Source: CAWAND01 sp963797485
Lineage (GTDB): Bacteria; Chloroflexota; Anaerolineae; Anaerolineales; E44-bin32
Reading direction: 5' to 3'
Assembly (NCBI GenBank): GCA_963797485.1
Contig: CAWCPF010000002.1
Span: 310,001 to 374,000, forward strand
Length of the DNA: 64,000 nucleotides
Shown: piece after piece, positions 37,146-48,156 of the stretch
Layout of the letters: every line of letters starts with the position of its first letter
Position numbering within the stretch: the first letter of the stretch is position 1
Notes under the pieces: model-generated
The model's input: the letters and a program-made list of their open reading frames with translations, nothing else
Databases searched by the model: none
Told to the model about the DNA's origin: nothing
Translations under genes and position numbers: made by a program

Positions 37146-37568
37146 TCAGGCGGACGGCGCATCTTCGGTGGGAGGCTCGCGCACGGCCATGGCCTCGATC
37201 TCGACCCGGGCGCCGCGCGGCAGTCCGGCAACTTGAACCGTCGAGCGCGCCGGCGGCACCGAGGCAAAGAATTCGGCATAGACGGCGTTCATGGCCGCGA
37301 ACTCGGCCATGTCGGCCAGAAACACGGTGGTCTTGACCACATGATCCAGCCCAGATTGGCCGGCGGCCAGCACCTGGCCCAGATTTTCAAGCGCCTGGCG
37401 GGTTTGGGCCTCGATGCCTCCCGCGACCAGCTCGCCGGTGTTGGGATCCAGCCCGAGCGATCCGGAGGCATACACGAATTGAGAAAAACCGATCGCCTGG
37501 GAGTACGGGCCAATGGGCGCCGGGGCGAGATCGCTGAAGATGCTTTGATGCGAGTGACGGTGGTTCAC
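37146..37568 (-). CDS. RidA-family enamine/imine deaminase
   Basis: 140 residues from GTG 37568, chosen because GGAGG lies 5 nt upstream; an ATG at 37595 would add 9 residues. Family motifs: PIGPYSQAI, FVYASGSLGLDPNTGE, and the C-terminal PPARSTVQVAGLPRGARVEIE with the substrate-binding Arg and Glu. RidA hydrolyses reactive enamines from PLP enzymes. Confidence 0.92.
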   Translation of the reverse strand: MNHRHSHQSIFSDLAPAPIGPYSQAIGFSQFVYASGSLGLDPNTGELVAGGIEAQTRQALENLGQVLAAGQSGLDHVVKTTVFLADMAEFAAMNAVYAEFFASVPPARSTVQVAGLPRGARVEIEAMAVREPPTEDAPSA

Positions 37569-37701
37569 GGGATCCTCCGTGGCTGAACGTGACATGTTCC
37601 CATTCTACGCCGCCGCGGGAGCCGCGAAAAGACAACCGGGGCGCGTTCGGCGCCCCGGGGATCGTCCGGCTATCTTGCGGCGCGGCCGCCGTGCGGGCCG
37701 G

Positions 37702-40191
<2,490 letters not shown>

Positions 40192-40383
40192 GTTGTTTGC
40201 CTCCGGCCCTGCCTGGCCCTGCTTCGCCCAGGTCTTCGTCTGCCTGCGGGGATCGGCGCCCAAACGAACGGTCGCCTCCCGAGGAGCTCCTGAAGAGCTG
40301 CCGTCGCCGACCTCCAGACCTCGCGCACCTGGCGGAATTGATCCGACCAACGCATGCCCCACCTCCCGGTCGCCCGCGGCCCA

Positions 40384-40640
40384 AACAAAACGCCCCTTCG
40401 CCAACTCAGGGACGAAGGGGCCTCCGCGGTGCCACCCTGCTTGCCCGCACGCTGTGCGGGCCGCTCGAAGCGCTAACGGGCTGACCCGCCTCCGACTACT
40501 TGGCTTCATCGGAGGAGCCTGCCCCGCAAACCAGCGGGACGACGGGCGAGTTCGGTCTTTGGGGCGCGCCGTGGGCACCTGGCCGGGCTCTCACCTTCCC
40601 CGGCTCGCTGACGGCTGACTTACTACTCCCGTCCTGGCCT
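40384..40640 (-). promoter_or_regulatory. T-box riboswitch of leuS, specifier CUC (Leu)
   Basis: On the minus strand: a GAGTAGTA element at the base of stem I (about 40630), the apical AGCGAGCCGGGGAAGGTGA segment (about 40612-40590), then CGAACTCGCCC whose CTC (40550-40548) is the specifier and is a leucine codon, and the T-box AGGGTGGCACCGCGG (40438-40424). The terminator stem GCCCCTTCG/CGAAGGGGC (40421-40392) is followed by GTTTTGTTT. Uncharged tRNA-Leu(GAG) should stabilise the antiterminator and switch leuS on. Nothing else is seen in the 190 nt between terminator and start codon. Confidence 0.92.
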
Positions 40641-40699
40641 TAAGTTCTCGATTGAGGGCTCGGCCGCCGGCAGTCGTTAGCCGGCGGGCCGAATCCTAG

Positions 40700-40772
40700 T
40701 GGACCCAGTGGGATTCGAACCCACGACCTTCTCAATGCCATTGAGACGCGCTCCCAGCTGCGCTATGGGCCC
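40700..40772 (-). tRNA. tRNA-Ala (anticodon GGC)
   Basis: 73 nt, full cloverleaf: acceptor GGGCCCA/TGGGTCC with the G3:U70 alanine identity pair, anticodon stem TCTCA/TGAGA with loop ATGGCAT, T arm GTGGG-TTCGAAT-CCCAC, discriminator A. CCA is not encoded. It stands 11 nt from a second tRNA-Ala. Confidence 0.97.
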
Positions 40773-40783
40773 ATAACTTCCTG

Positions 40784-40856
40784 TGGACCTGGCGGGATTC
40801 GAACCCGCGACCTCTTCAGTGCGATTGAAGCGCGCTCCCAACTGCGCTACAGGCCC
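40784..40856 (-). tRNA. tRNA-Ala (anticodon CGC)
   Basis: 73 nt: acceptor GGGCCTG/CAGGTCC with G3:U70, anticodon stem CTTCA/TGAAG with loop ATCGCAC, T arm GCGGG-TTCGAAT-CCCGC, discriminator A, no encoded CCA. It is the first gene of the tRNA pair and reads GCG codons, useful in this GC-rich genome. Confidence 0.97.
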
Positions 40857-40933
40857 CCGCTGGGGTGGAGAGATTGTATCCCAGCCACCAGGCGGGGTCA
40901 AGGCGGCCTGGGCCCGGCAGCCCGGTCATCTGC

Positions 40934-40951
40934 TTGTGAAATCTGTCACAA
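40934..40951. promoter_or_regulatory. CRP/FNR-type palindrome
   Basis: TTGTGA-AATCTG-TCACAA is a perfect TGTGA-N6-TCACA site between the divergent tRNA-Ala pair and the lipoprotein gene, 90 nt before the latter. It is exactly the reverse complement of the site at 48083-48100, spacer included. Confidence 0.6.
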
Positions 40952-41040
40952 AGCCGGATTGAACCTTATGGGCCATTTGCGGGACCCGGATTTTTGAGGG
41001 ACAATCCGCGTGTGGCAATCGACGGAAGGAAGGTGAACGG

Positions 41041-41250
41041 ATGTCTCGAAGGTCTGCGATTGTTGTGCTCGTGATCCTGGTGTTGATGGCCGGCTTGCTG
41101 CTCGGCGCCTGCGTGTCGTCTGGCGGAGGCGGCGGTGTGACACCCGAGTTCGGCGCTCGCGTCACCCCTGCCGCCAATGACAACGCCACCACGGCGCCGC
41201 TGCCGTTCCCGCCGGAGATCGCGGCCACCATGACGGCCCAGGCTCGCTGA
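41041..41250 (+). CDS. Small lipoprotein
   Basis: 69 residues from ATG 41041 (GGAAGGAAGG upstream). Signal peptide with lipobox LLGAC (Cys about residue 24), then a Gly-rich stretch and a Thr/Pro-rich short mature part. No family recognised. It may be under the CRP-like site at 40934, and a strong hairpin (41313) follows. Confidence 0.7.
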   Translation: MSRRSAIVVLVILVLMAGLLLGACVSSGGGGGVTPEFGARVTPAANDNATTAPLPFPPEIAATMTAQAR

Positions 41251-41312
41251 ACCCAGCGGCCCCGGCTGCTAACTTCAAACCGCATTCACCGTACCTCGCC
41301 AACATCCAAAAA

Positions 41313-41345
41313 CGGGGCTGTCTCAACTGAGTTGAGACAGCCCCG
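41313..41345. terminator. Perfect 14-bp hairpin between convergent genes
   Basis: CGGGGCTGTCTCAA pairs with TTGAGACAGCCCCG around a 5-nt loop. It separates the small lipoprotein from the convergent DUF3048 gene and can serve both. It is preceded on the left by AAAAA and shares 12 consecutive stem bases (GGGGCTGTCTCA) with 32782-32817. Confidence 0.7.
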
Positions 41346-41389
41346 CTGATTCCTCACGCTTGCGCCCCGGCTGGCGAGCCCGACCTAAC

Positions 41390-42711
41390 CTAAGGGACGG
41401 GTGTGTCGCTCGGAAGGGGCGTGGCTGACGGCATGCGAGTGGGCGTCTCCGTCGGGGTCTCGCTCGGCGTCGGCGTAGACGTCATCGGCGGGACCGGGGT
41501 GAGCGTGGGCAAAGGCGGATTATGGAAACGCACCAGGCGCGCGGTCTCATCCCAGGTCGACTCCCGGCTGACGACCTCAAAGTACGTGCGCCCCGGCCTG
41601 AGCGAGATCGGTTGGCCGTCGACATCCTCGAGCATCAGATTCTGGCGCAGGGTCGACCACTGGATCGGGTATAGGCGTCCGTCACGCAGTAAGAGGCCGG
41701 GTTGGCGATCAAGATACAAAAGGCGGATCGTGAGGATCGTGCCGGCCAGATTCTCGTAGCTGTGACCCGCAAACAGCACCACCAGATTGTCGGCCGACAG
41801 GGTGTCCCCGGTCAGGCGATCCACCAATGGCGATAGCTCCCCACTACCATCGGCGGGGTCCTGCCAGCGCAAATACACGCCCAGGGTGGGATCGTATGCC
41901 CACCTGATCTGGTCATACAGGTTGAAAACTAACGCCAGGTCTGGACCGGGCTGGCCCCCGGCCGGAATGCGAGGATCGAATGACAGCGCCAGCATCGAGC
42001 CTGGGTCGGTTAAGGGCGGTGTCAACGCTTGCAGGTCGCTCAGCGTGAGGCCGGCGCTGTTGACATCCTGGGGATCGCGGGCATATAGAGTGAGCAGGTT
42101 GGTCAGTTGGACCGCCACCTCGGGCGAGGCGTAACGTGTAATGAGCAAGCTGTCAGGGTAGAAGGTCTTGATTGTCTCCCACCCGACCCGCCCCGAGCGC
42201 ACCGGACCGATGGCGAACTGGTACCCTGGCTGGTCAGGGTGGACCTGAAAGGTAGCTTTGAAGTCTGCCAGATAATCCCCGTAGTACACCGCCAGAAAGC
42301 GTGTCATACCCTCCCCGATGGAGGTTTCCCACACCTGTGAGGCGAGTGACAGCCCGGCCTGAGGTTCGGGCCGAGGGCGGAAACTCGGTGATCGAAATCA
42401 GCAGCGGTGCGCGCTTCAACGTGGCTGGTTCGTTCAGCGGGAGACCGGTCAGTAGATTGAGCGGACGGTTGTCGGCGGTGGCGGTCGGGGGAACGGACGT
42501 TGGGGTGGGCGAAGACGGCGGGACGGGTCGGGCTGGCGCCGACGGCGGCTGCCGAGGTGACCTCGGGCCGTGTAGGGGGAGTGGTGGCAGCCGGCGGCGC
42601 CTGGCAGGCGGTCAGCAGGCCCAGGCCCACGAGCCCGGCCCAACGGCGGCGCAGGCGCGCGCCCGGCTCAGCCTGCACACATCCCATACTCTCCGCTTTT
42701 CCATCCAGCAT
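41390..42711 (-). CDS. DUF3048 (YerB-like) lipoprotein, frameshifted
   Basis: About 440 residues across frame changes near 42480 and 42365. N-terminal signal with lipobox LLTAC; then the DUF3048 opening (RSIYWPVPLNEPATLKRAPL, followed by VWETSIGEGMTRFLAVYYGD) and the conserved AIGPVRSGRVGWETIKTFYPDS and WSTLRQNLMLEDVDGQPISL. The C-terminal 50 residues are a Thr/Pro repeat tail (TPTPSETPTETPTRMPSATP), probably wall-spanning. The molecular role of DUF3048 is not established. Confidence 0.82.
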
Positions 42712-42819
42712 GCAATAGCCGCCCTTCGGGGCCGTGAAGTCTAAGCCACCGCAAAAGCATACTCAATTCTGGGCCAGTTTGGGAGCCGACGGGATGCGAT
42801 AGACTGATCACGCAGCCGC

Positions 42820-43509
42820 ATGGCGACCGACTTGGACCCACCTGGACTTGGCGACTTGAAGCGTCGAATTACACAACTTGAAGCCCGCCTGGTCAAGCTG
42901 CCCGCCAGCGCGTCGGACCAGCAGCTTATGGCGTCGGCCGTAGGGACCTTGGCGGCCCGGTTCGACCTGGCGGGGAAATTGGCCGCCGAACCCGGCCTGG
43001 CCGATATCCTCGAGGAGCTCGCCGGGCGTCTTGTGGACTGCTACCCGGATCTACGCCGCATCGCGGGCCAGCGGGTCCTCGACATCGCCTGCGGCTCGAG
43101 CACCAGCCTATCTCCCGCCAGGTTTCACCTGCGCACGCCGTGGGGACGCAAGCCCGTGCGCTCCAACGCCGCGGATGGTTATGCGGCGATGTTCGAGCCA
43201 TGGTTCTGCCGTATTCTGGAGGCGCTGGGCGCCGAACCGGTGGGCGTGGACCGTGGGGACCTATCCGCCGAAACCTTCGAGCATCACCTCGTCGATCTTG
43301 GCGCGCCCCGCGCCCTTGATTTTCTGGCCGACCATTCTTTTGATGGCGTGCAGGACAGCCGCCTGTTCGGCTCACCCGAGTTCCGCGCCCAGTTCCCCAG
43401 TGAGGCGGACCGGCTGGTGGTGGCGCGTGAGATTGTGGCGCAAGAGGCTCGCGTGCTCAAACCCGGCGGGAGGGTCATCCACTCCGATGCCCGGGCACTG
43501 CTTCGGTGA
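42820..43509 (+). CDS. Methyltransferase-like protein
   Basis: 229 residues from ATG 42820. A helical N-terminus (DLKRRITQLEARLVKLPAS) precedes a Rossmann-like core with RVLDIACGSSTS as the SAM-binding motif I, AEPVGVDRGDLSAE as motif II, and ARVLKPGGRVIHSDA as the post-core strand. Between motif I and II lies a long insertion mentioning the whole-protein positions about 95-125. The substrate is unknown. Confidence 0.6.
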   Translation: MATDLDPPGLGDLKRRITQLEARLVKLPASASDQQLMASAVGTLAARFDLAGKLAAEPGLADILEELAGRLVDCYPDLRRIAGQRVLDIACGSSTSLSPARFHLRTPWGRKPVRSNAADGYAAMFEPWFCRILEALGAEPVGVDRGDLSAETFEHHLVDLGAPRALDFLADHSFDGVQDSRLFGSPEFRAQFPSEADRLVVAREIVAQEARVLKPGGRVIHSDARALLR

Positions 43510-43598
43510 ACCGACGGCAGCTGCAGCGGCGGTGTCCCCCGCGGTGTTGATAGCATGGGCCAGGGCAAGGCGCCCATAAGCCCAGGAGGTCGAGAGGC

Positions 43599-44628
43599 AT
43601 GCCCGTCTTCCCAAAGCCCAAGTTCCCGTTTGACTACAGCGTGCCGGATGAGATTGGCCGGCTGCGCGCCCACAAGGCGGCGCGGAGCATCCCGGCACAC
43701 CATTCCGATCGGCTGCTGGTGGCAACCTGGAACGTGGCCAATCTGGGCGCCCAGGCGCGCCGGGATCAGGACCTCAGCCTGATCGCCGAGATCATCAGCT
43801 GGTTCGATTTGATCGCCGTCCAGGAATGCCGGGAGGACTTCTCCGACCTGCGGACCATCCATTCCAAGCTGCCGCCCAGCTACGAAGTCCTCATGTCGGA
43901 CGCCTCCGGCAATAACGAGCGCATGGTGTTCGTGTACAACCGCCGCCGGCTGAAGGTGCTGGATGAGATCGGTGAGATCGCCTATCCTCCCTCGAAGTAC
44001 CAGTCGATCAAGCTGCCCGGCGTTCCGCTCAAATTCGACGGTTTCGATCGCACCCCCTACTTGGCCCTGTTCTCGACCGCCGGCGCGCCGTATCGTGTTC
44101 GCCAATGTCCACCTGTACTACGGCAGTTCACACAAGGCCTCCGTCAACCGCCGCGCGCTGGAAACCTACGCCGTCGCCAAGTGGGCCAACCTGCGCAAGC
44201 GCAGCAAAATCTCCGCTCACCAGGAGTTGGTGGCCCTGGGGGATTTCAACATGCCCAAGAGTGAGCCGGGGGACCCCATCTACGGCGCGCTCACCGGGCT
44301 GGGGCTGGAGCTCCCTGAACACTCAACCCAGATCGCCTCGAGCATCTCCACCGACGCCAACTACGATCAAATCGCCTTTTTGCCCGGCACCACGCAAGAC
44401 GCGTTCTCCGGCCTCAAGGGTGTCTTCGATTTCGACGGCGTGGTCTTCCCTGAGTTGTGGGCCGAGGGCTCAAACGCTGCGGATTTCAAAACCTATCTCC
44501 GCTACTACCTCTCGGATCACCGGCCGATGTGGGTTCAGCTGCGCGCTCGGTTAACCGTGGCCGCCATCTGCGGCACCGCCCTTCTCGCCCACACTCCCCG
44601 CTCACACAACACCAAGGAGGCGCCATGA
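43599..44628 (+). CDS. Endonuclease/exonuclease/phosphatase (EEP) family protein, frameshifted
   Basis: About 342 residues across a frame change near 44095. DNase-I-like fold: LLVATWNVANLG and IAVQECREDFSDL carry the Asn and metal-binding Glu, VFANVHLYYGS the substrate His, VALGDFNMPK the Asp/Asn, and YLSDHRPMWVQL the catalytic His with SDH. All active-site motifs are present. No signal peptide. Substrate may be DNA or a phospho-ester; context gives no clue. Confidence 0.82.
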
Positions 44629-44665
44629 CGCCACGCCATTACTCACGTCCGTCTGGGGGGACCGG

Positions 44666-44945
44666 GTGCTACCGCTGACCCGGATCCTGGCGGCCACCTA
44701 TCTGGGCGGGGCTCACTTCTTCGCCCGTGTGGTTTTTCAACCAAGGCTGGGGCTCGGTCAAACTGGGCGTCGATCGGCGCCTGGCGGCTGGCGGGGGATT
44801 GGCCGTCGAATTCGATCTGACCCTGTGGTGCCTGGCCCTATCGCTCCGGTCCGGCGTCGAGGACGCTGGCAGAAGACGACCAACATGCCGTGACGGAACT
44901 CACTTGACCGGTGCGGCTCAGCCGGGGAAGATGATGGTGTTTTGA
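44666..44945 (+). other. Possible broken small membrane-protein gene
   Basis: In the 377-nt gap before the next confident gene, one frame reads LPLTRILAATYLGGAHFFARVV and, after a shift near 44730, another reads WFFNQGWGSVKLGVDRRLAA and then EFDLTLWCLALSLRSGVE. Joined they would make about 90 residues with membrane character. It could be a real short gene with a frameshift, a remnant, or chance. Confidence 0.25.
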
Positions 44946-45005
44946 GGTTGACACCCAGCCGACTTGGATCAATCGACCACCCTGGCAGATTGCGAGGCCG
45001 CCAAC

Positions 45006-45161
45006 ATGAACCGACAATCCACCGAAGCCGCCGTGAGCCTGCTGGCGGCCTTCCTGGTCCTAATCTCGTCCATGCTCGATCCGCGGGTATCGGCCGCCTT
45101 GGCCGTGATCTTCCTGACCGCCTTCAGCCTGTACCTGTGGCGCGGCAAACGGTCCACCTGA
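45006..45161 (+). CDS. Two-helix small membrane protein
   Basis: 51 residues from ATG 45006 (GAGG 9 nt upstream). Two hydrophobic helices (AAVSLLAAFLVLISSML and VSAALAVIFLTAFSLYLW) and a basic end (RGKRST). No family recognised; the composition supports a real gene. Confidence 0.5.
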   Translation: MNRQSTEAAVSLLAAFLVLISSMLDPRVSAALAVIFLTAFSLYLWRGKRST

Positions 45162-45343
45162 CCAACACTGACTAGAAAGCCGCCGGTCCCTTAGGGGATC
45201 GCACCTCGTCGGAGCGGTCAACCCCCGCTCGGCCAGTTTGTGCTTTGCTTCACAAGCACGGCCTTGCGGGCAGATAAGATTGTGCCAATCGCCCGATTGA
45301 AATCGCGCACCGGACCCGCGGGCCCGGCGATGGAGGCTCGAAC

Positions 45344-45962
45344 ATGCATATCACCATCCTGGGTGCGGGCCACATCGGCGGCACGCTGGGCCAAAAATGG
45401 GCCGGCGCCGGACACGATGTCGTGCTGGGGGTGCGCGATGCGCACGCGTGTCCGGGCGGTGCCGCGGCCAACGAGGCCGGCAAGGGACCGCGTCTTCGAG
45501 GACGTGCCAGGTTCGACCGAGATGGCTGAGGTGGTCGTGCTCGCCGTGCCGGGTGCGGCCGTCGAAAGCGTGCTCGAACAAATCGGGGACTCACTCGACG
45601 GCAAGACGGTGATTGACGCCACCAACCGCTTCGCCGCCAAGATGCATGCGCTGGATGAGGTCAGGCGGCGCGCGCCGGGAGCCAGGCTGTTTCGAGCTTT
45701 CAACTCCCTGGGATGGGAAGTGTTCGCACAGCCGGTGTTCGCCGGCCAGACCAGCGACCTGTTCTACTGCGGGGATGGTGATGCGGATGCGACTCGCCAG
45801 GTTGAGCGCCTGATCTCGGATGTCGGGCTTCGACCGATCCGGGTCGGCGGCCTGGATCAGGTTGACCTGGTGGACGCCTTCACCCGGCTATGGCTCACCC
45901 TGGTCCGGATGCCGGAGATGGGCCGCCACCTGGGCATCAAGCTTTTGACCGACCGGCCCTAA
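45344..45962 (+). CDS. NADP-binding F420-reductase-like oxidoreductase (one frameshift)
   Basis: About 205 residues across a frame change near 45480. N-terminal Rossmann motif ITILGAGHIGGTLGQKWAGA, then EVVVLAVPGAAVESVLEQIG and KTVIDATNRF, and LFRAFNSLGWEVFAQP, the pattern of NADP-dependent F420 oxidoreductase (Fno)-like proteins. The C-terminus LWLTLVRMPEMGRHLGIKL is family-typical. The true hydride acceptor (F420 or other) cannot be told. Confidence 0.8.
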
Positions 45963-45971
45963 CCCACAAAG

Positions 45972-46946
45972 TCAATCGGCTTCCCAATCCCGAGTCAGGT
46001 ACAGCCAGAAGGCCAGGCCGCGGTAGCGTCCGTAGCTATTGAAGCGGCGCTCGATGGTCGAGTCCTTGGCGCGCTTCATGCCGCTCAGCCGCAGGTAGGT
46101 CGGGCGCGTCCATGAGTTCAGGATCAGCCGGGAGTAGCGGCCGAGGATCAGCATGATGTGCGCCGCGGCGTAAGGACCCACGCCCGGCAGGGCCAGCAGG
46201 CGCTCAGCCACGACGGCGTCGGGCAGTTTTTGGTGGTCAACCCCTCCCAGCGCCTCCAGATCCAACTCGCCGTCGGCCACGCCGCGGGCGATGGCGGTCA
46301 TGTAGGCGCCGCGGTACCCGGCGCGGGCCACATCACGATAGAAGCTCTCCCCGGCGTCCGCCATCGCCTCGGGCGTCGGGAAGGCCCGCCCCAGCGGGCT
46401 GTCCTCCGGCGCGCCCTCGCCCGGCTGGCCCAGGTGCTGGCACAGCGCGGCGATCATGCGCTGCGTGGCCGACCAGGCGCAGTTGGTGGTGCAGATGGTC
46501 TTGATGACCTCTTCGAACACCGTCGGGCTGCGCAGCATGCGCCCCGCCCCGTGCGTGACCCATTGCAAATCCGGATCAGCGCTCAACTGCGCGTAAAAAT
46601 CCGAGAGATCTTCGTCCAGGCGCAGCATGTGGCGCACGCTGTGCGCGATTTGTTCCATCTGGCGCGCCCCCGGACGACGGCCGGCCACGCGCACCACGGC
46701 CCGGTCCGGCCCGGCCGAAGCGATCTGAACCAGGCGCGGCCGGCCCCCGGCCACCGGCAGGGTCACCAGCATCCTTCGGTGATCCGCGTCGATGGACATC
46801 GGGGGAAGGCTGGTCAACCCGTGGGAGATCAGGGTCCGCCACAGGTCGACCGGCTCGCCTCCTGCACCGATCAGGAGCAGCTCGAATTCGACCGCCCCGG
46901 CCCACATTGAACTGGAATTCGGGCTCTCGGATTGGCTGGCCATCAA
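45972..46946 (-). CDS. HhH-GPD DNA glycosylase-like protein with altered catalytic Asp
   Basis: 324 residues. N-terminal AlkA/OGG-like domain (1-110) and a helix-hairpin-helix domain: VIKTICTTNCAWSATQRMIA, then LLALPGVGPYAAAHIMLILG as the hairpin and GPD loop. At the position of the catalytic Asp the sequence is LILNSWTRPTYLR, that is, Asn. If correct it would not be a standard glycosylase. The rest of the fold is complete; the start at 46946 is uncertain by about 10 codons. Confidence 0.78.
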   Translation of the reverse strand: MMASQSESPNSSSMWAGAVEFELLLIGAGGEPVDLWRTLISHGLTSLPPMSIDADHRRMLVTLPVAGGRPRLVQIASAGPDRAVVRVAGRRPGARQMEQIAHSVRHMLRLDEDLSDFYAQLSADPDLQWVTHGAGRMLRSPTVFEEVIKTICTTNCAWSATQRMIAALCQHLGQPGEGAPEDSPLGRAFPTPEAMADAGESFYRDVARAGYRGAYMTAIARGVADGELDLEALGGVDHQKLPDAVVAERLLALPGVGPYAAAHIMLILGRYSRLILNSWTRPTYLRLSGMKRAKDSTIERRFNSYGRYRGLAFWLYLTRDWEAD

Positions 46947-47126
46947 CCCCGCCTCATCCGACCCCGTCCTAATTCATTCTCGCCGCCGCCCCGCCCCCCG
47001 GACGGCCCATGCAGGGCGGGGTCTCTGTAGGCGCCGCCGGTTGCCGCACGGGCCAGGCCGTCGAGGCATGCGTCGAGCGCAGCGTCACGTTCGCCGCGGG
47101 CCTCCCGCCCAAGTGGCCCCACCGGG

Positions 47127-48051
47127 TCAGCCTCTCGAACGGTCTGACAGGCTCATGACGAAACCCGTCAGGGCATCCGCCCCCGACGTGTGGCCGACGG
47201 CCATGAGTTCACGGGCAGCGGTTTCGATCGGGCCGGAAGCTCCCTCCAGCAGCGCGTTCATCAAGTCGTGCCAGGTCTGACTGGCCTCACCTCGCCCCCC
47301 GGCCTCGAGCCATGCCTTTGACAGCCGGCTGGTTCTGTCCCCGGCGGAGCGGGCGACTTCGGCGCCGAGCGCGTCGGCGCGCTCGGGTTCGGCCATGAGA
47401 CGGTGGGCGTACAACGCCCCCACCAGGAAATCATCCCCGGACGGCGTCAGCCCCCCGCCCAATCCGGCCAAGGCTCCGGCGGCGGTCAGCGCGGCGGGCT
47501 GGTCATCCCGGCGCACAGCCTCAGCCACGGCTTGAGCCGGGCCGGCGGCCGCCCGAATAAGGGCCGCCGTGAACTCGGATGGCGAGGCGTGGGCGCCCGA
47601 CAGCAGCTCAGACAGGCCGCCTGGCGGCGCGTGCGCCGCCAGAAGCCGGCCCAGCCGATCCAGTTGGCCAAGCACGGCCTCGGGCCGGGCCTTCAGCGCC
47701 GCCCAGGGCAGGCGCGCCTCCCACGGGCCGGCTTCGGCCGTGTCCACGGCCAGGCGCCCGACCCGCAGACTCGGTCCGTCCACCCGCACGTCTGAGTTGG
47801 CTAAGACCCAATCGAGAAACCCCGAGGCCGAGCCCAACAACCGGTCATTGGGTGTCAGCACCAAGGTAAAGGGCCCGGCGCCTCGCGGATGCGCCACAAG
47901 CGAAAGCACCCCGGCTTGATCATCATCCAGGTTGAGGGCGCGTTCAAACACGTGCAGGACCCGGGGATGAGCGGCACGCGCGCAGCCACTCGGCGGCCGC
48001 TGCCGGCATCAGGCTGGCGCTCAACTTCAAGGGAGACACGGACGAGTGCAT
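47127..48051 (-). CDS. DUF2877 (AllH-like) protein, frameshifted
   Basis: About 307 residues across a frame change near 47985; the N-terminus from ATG 48051 reads HSSVSPLKLSASLMPAAAAE and continues in the other frame as VFERALNLDDDQAGVLSLVA. The family hallmark GLGGGLTPSGDDFLVGALYA is present. In E. coli the DUF2877 protein YlbF/AllH works with DUF1116 (AllG) and FdrA (AllF) in oxamate carbamoyltransferase of allantoin breakdown. A DUF1116 gene lies in the same operon; FdrA is not in the window. A CRP-like site is 32 nt upstream. Confidence 0.82.
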
Positions 48052-48082
48052 ACCCCAGTCTACTGCGGACTCGCCGGCCAAT

Positions 48083-48100
48083 TTGTGACAGATTTCACAA
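48083..48100. promoter_or_regulatory. CRP/FNR-type palindrome upstream of the DUF2877 gene
   Basis: TTGTGA-CAGATT-TCACAA, perfect TGTGA-N6-TCACA, between the CoxL stop and the DUF2877 start. Together with 40934-40951 it suggests a global CRP-family regulator acting in this region. Confidence 0.6.
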
Positions 48101-48156
48101 AGACTCGGGGTTGAGTTCCGGACCCGGCTGCCCCGGCGTCTAGCGTGAAATGGCGC

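Noticed and set aside
40192..40578. Open frame running from the T-box region into leuS as a longer N-terminus
   Set aside because: It would translate the riboswitch; the GTG at 40191 with GGAGG is the sensible start.
46947..47126. Possible small gene between the HhH-GPD and DUF2877 genes
   Set aside because: No frame of useful length with protein character or a ribosome site; I see nothing in this 180-nt gap.
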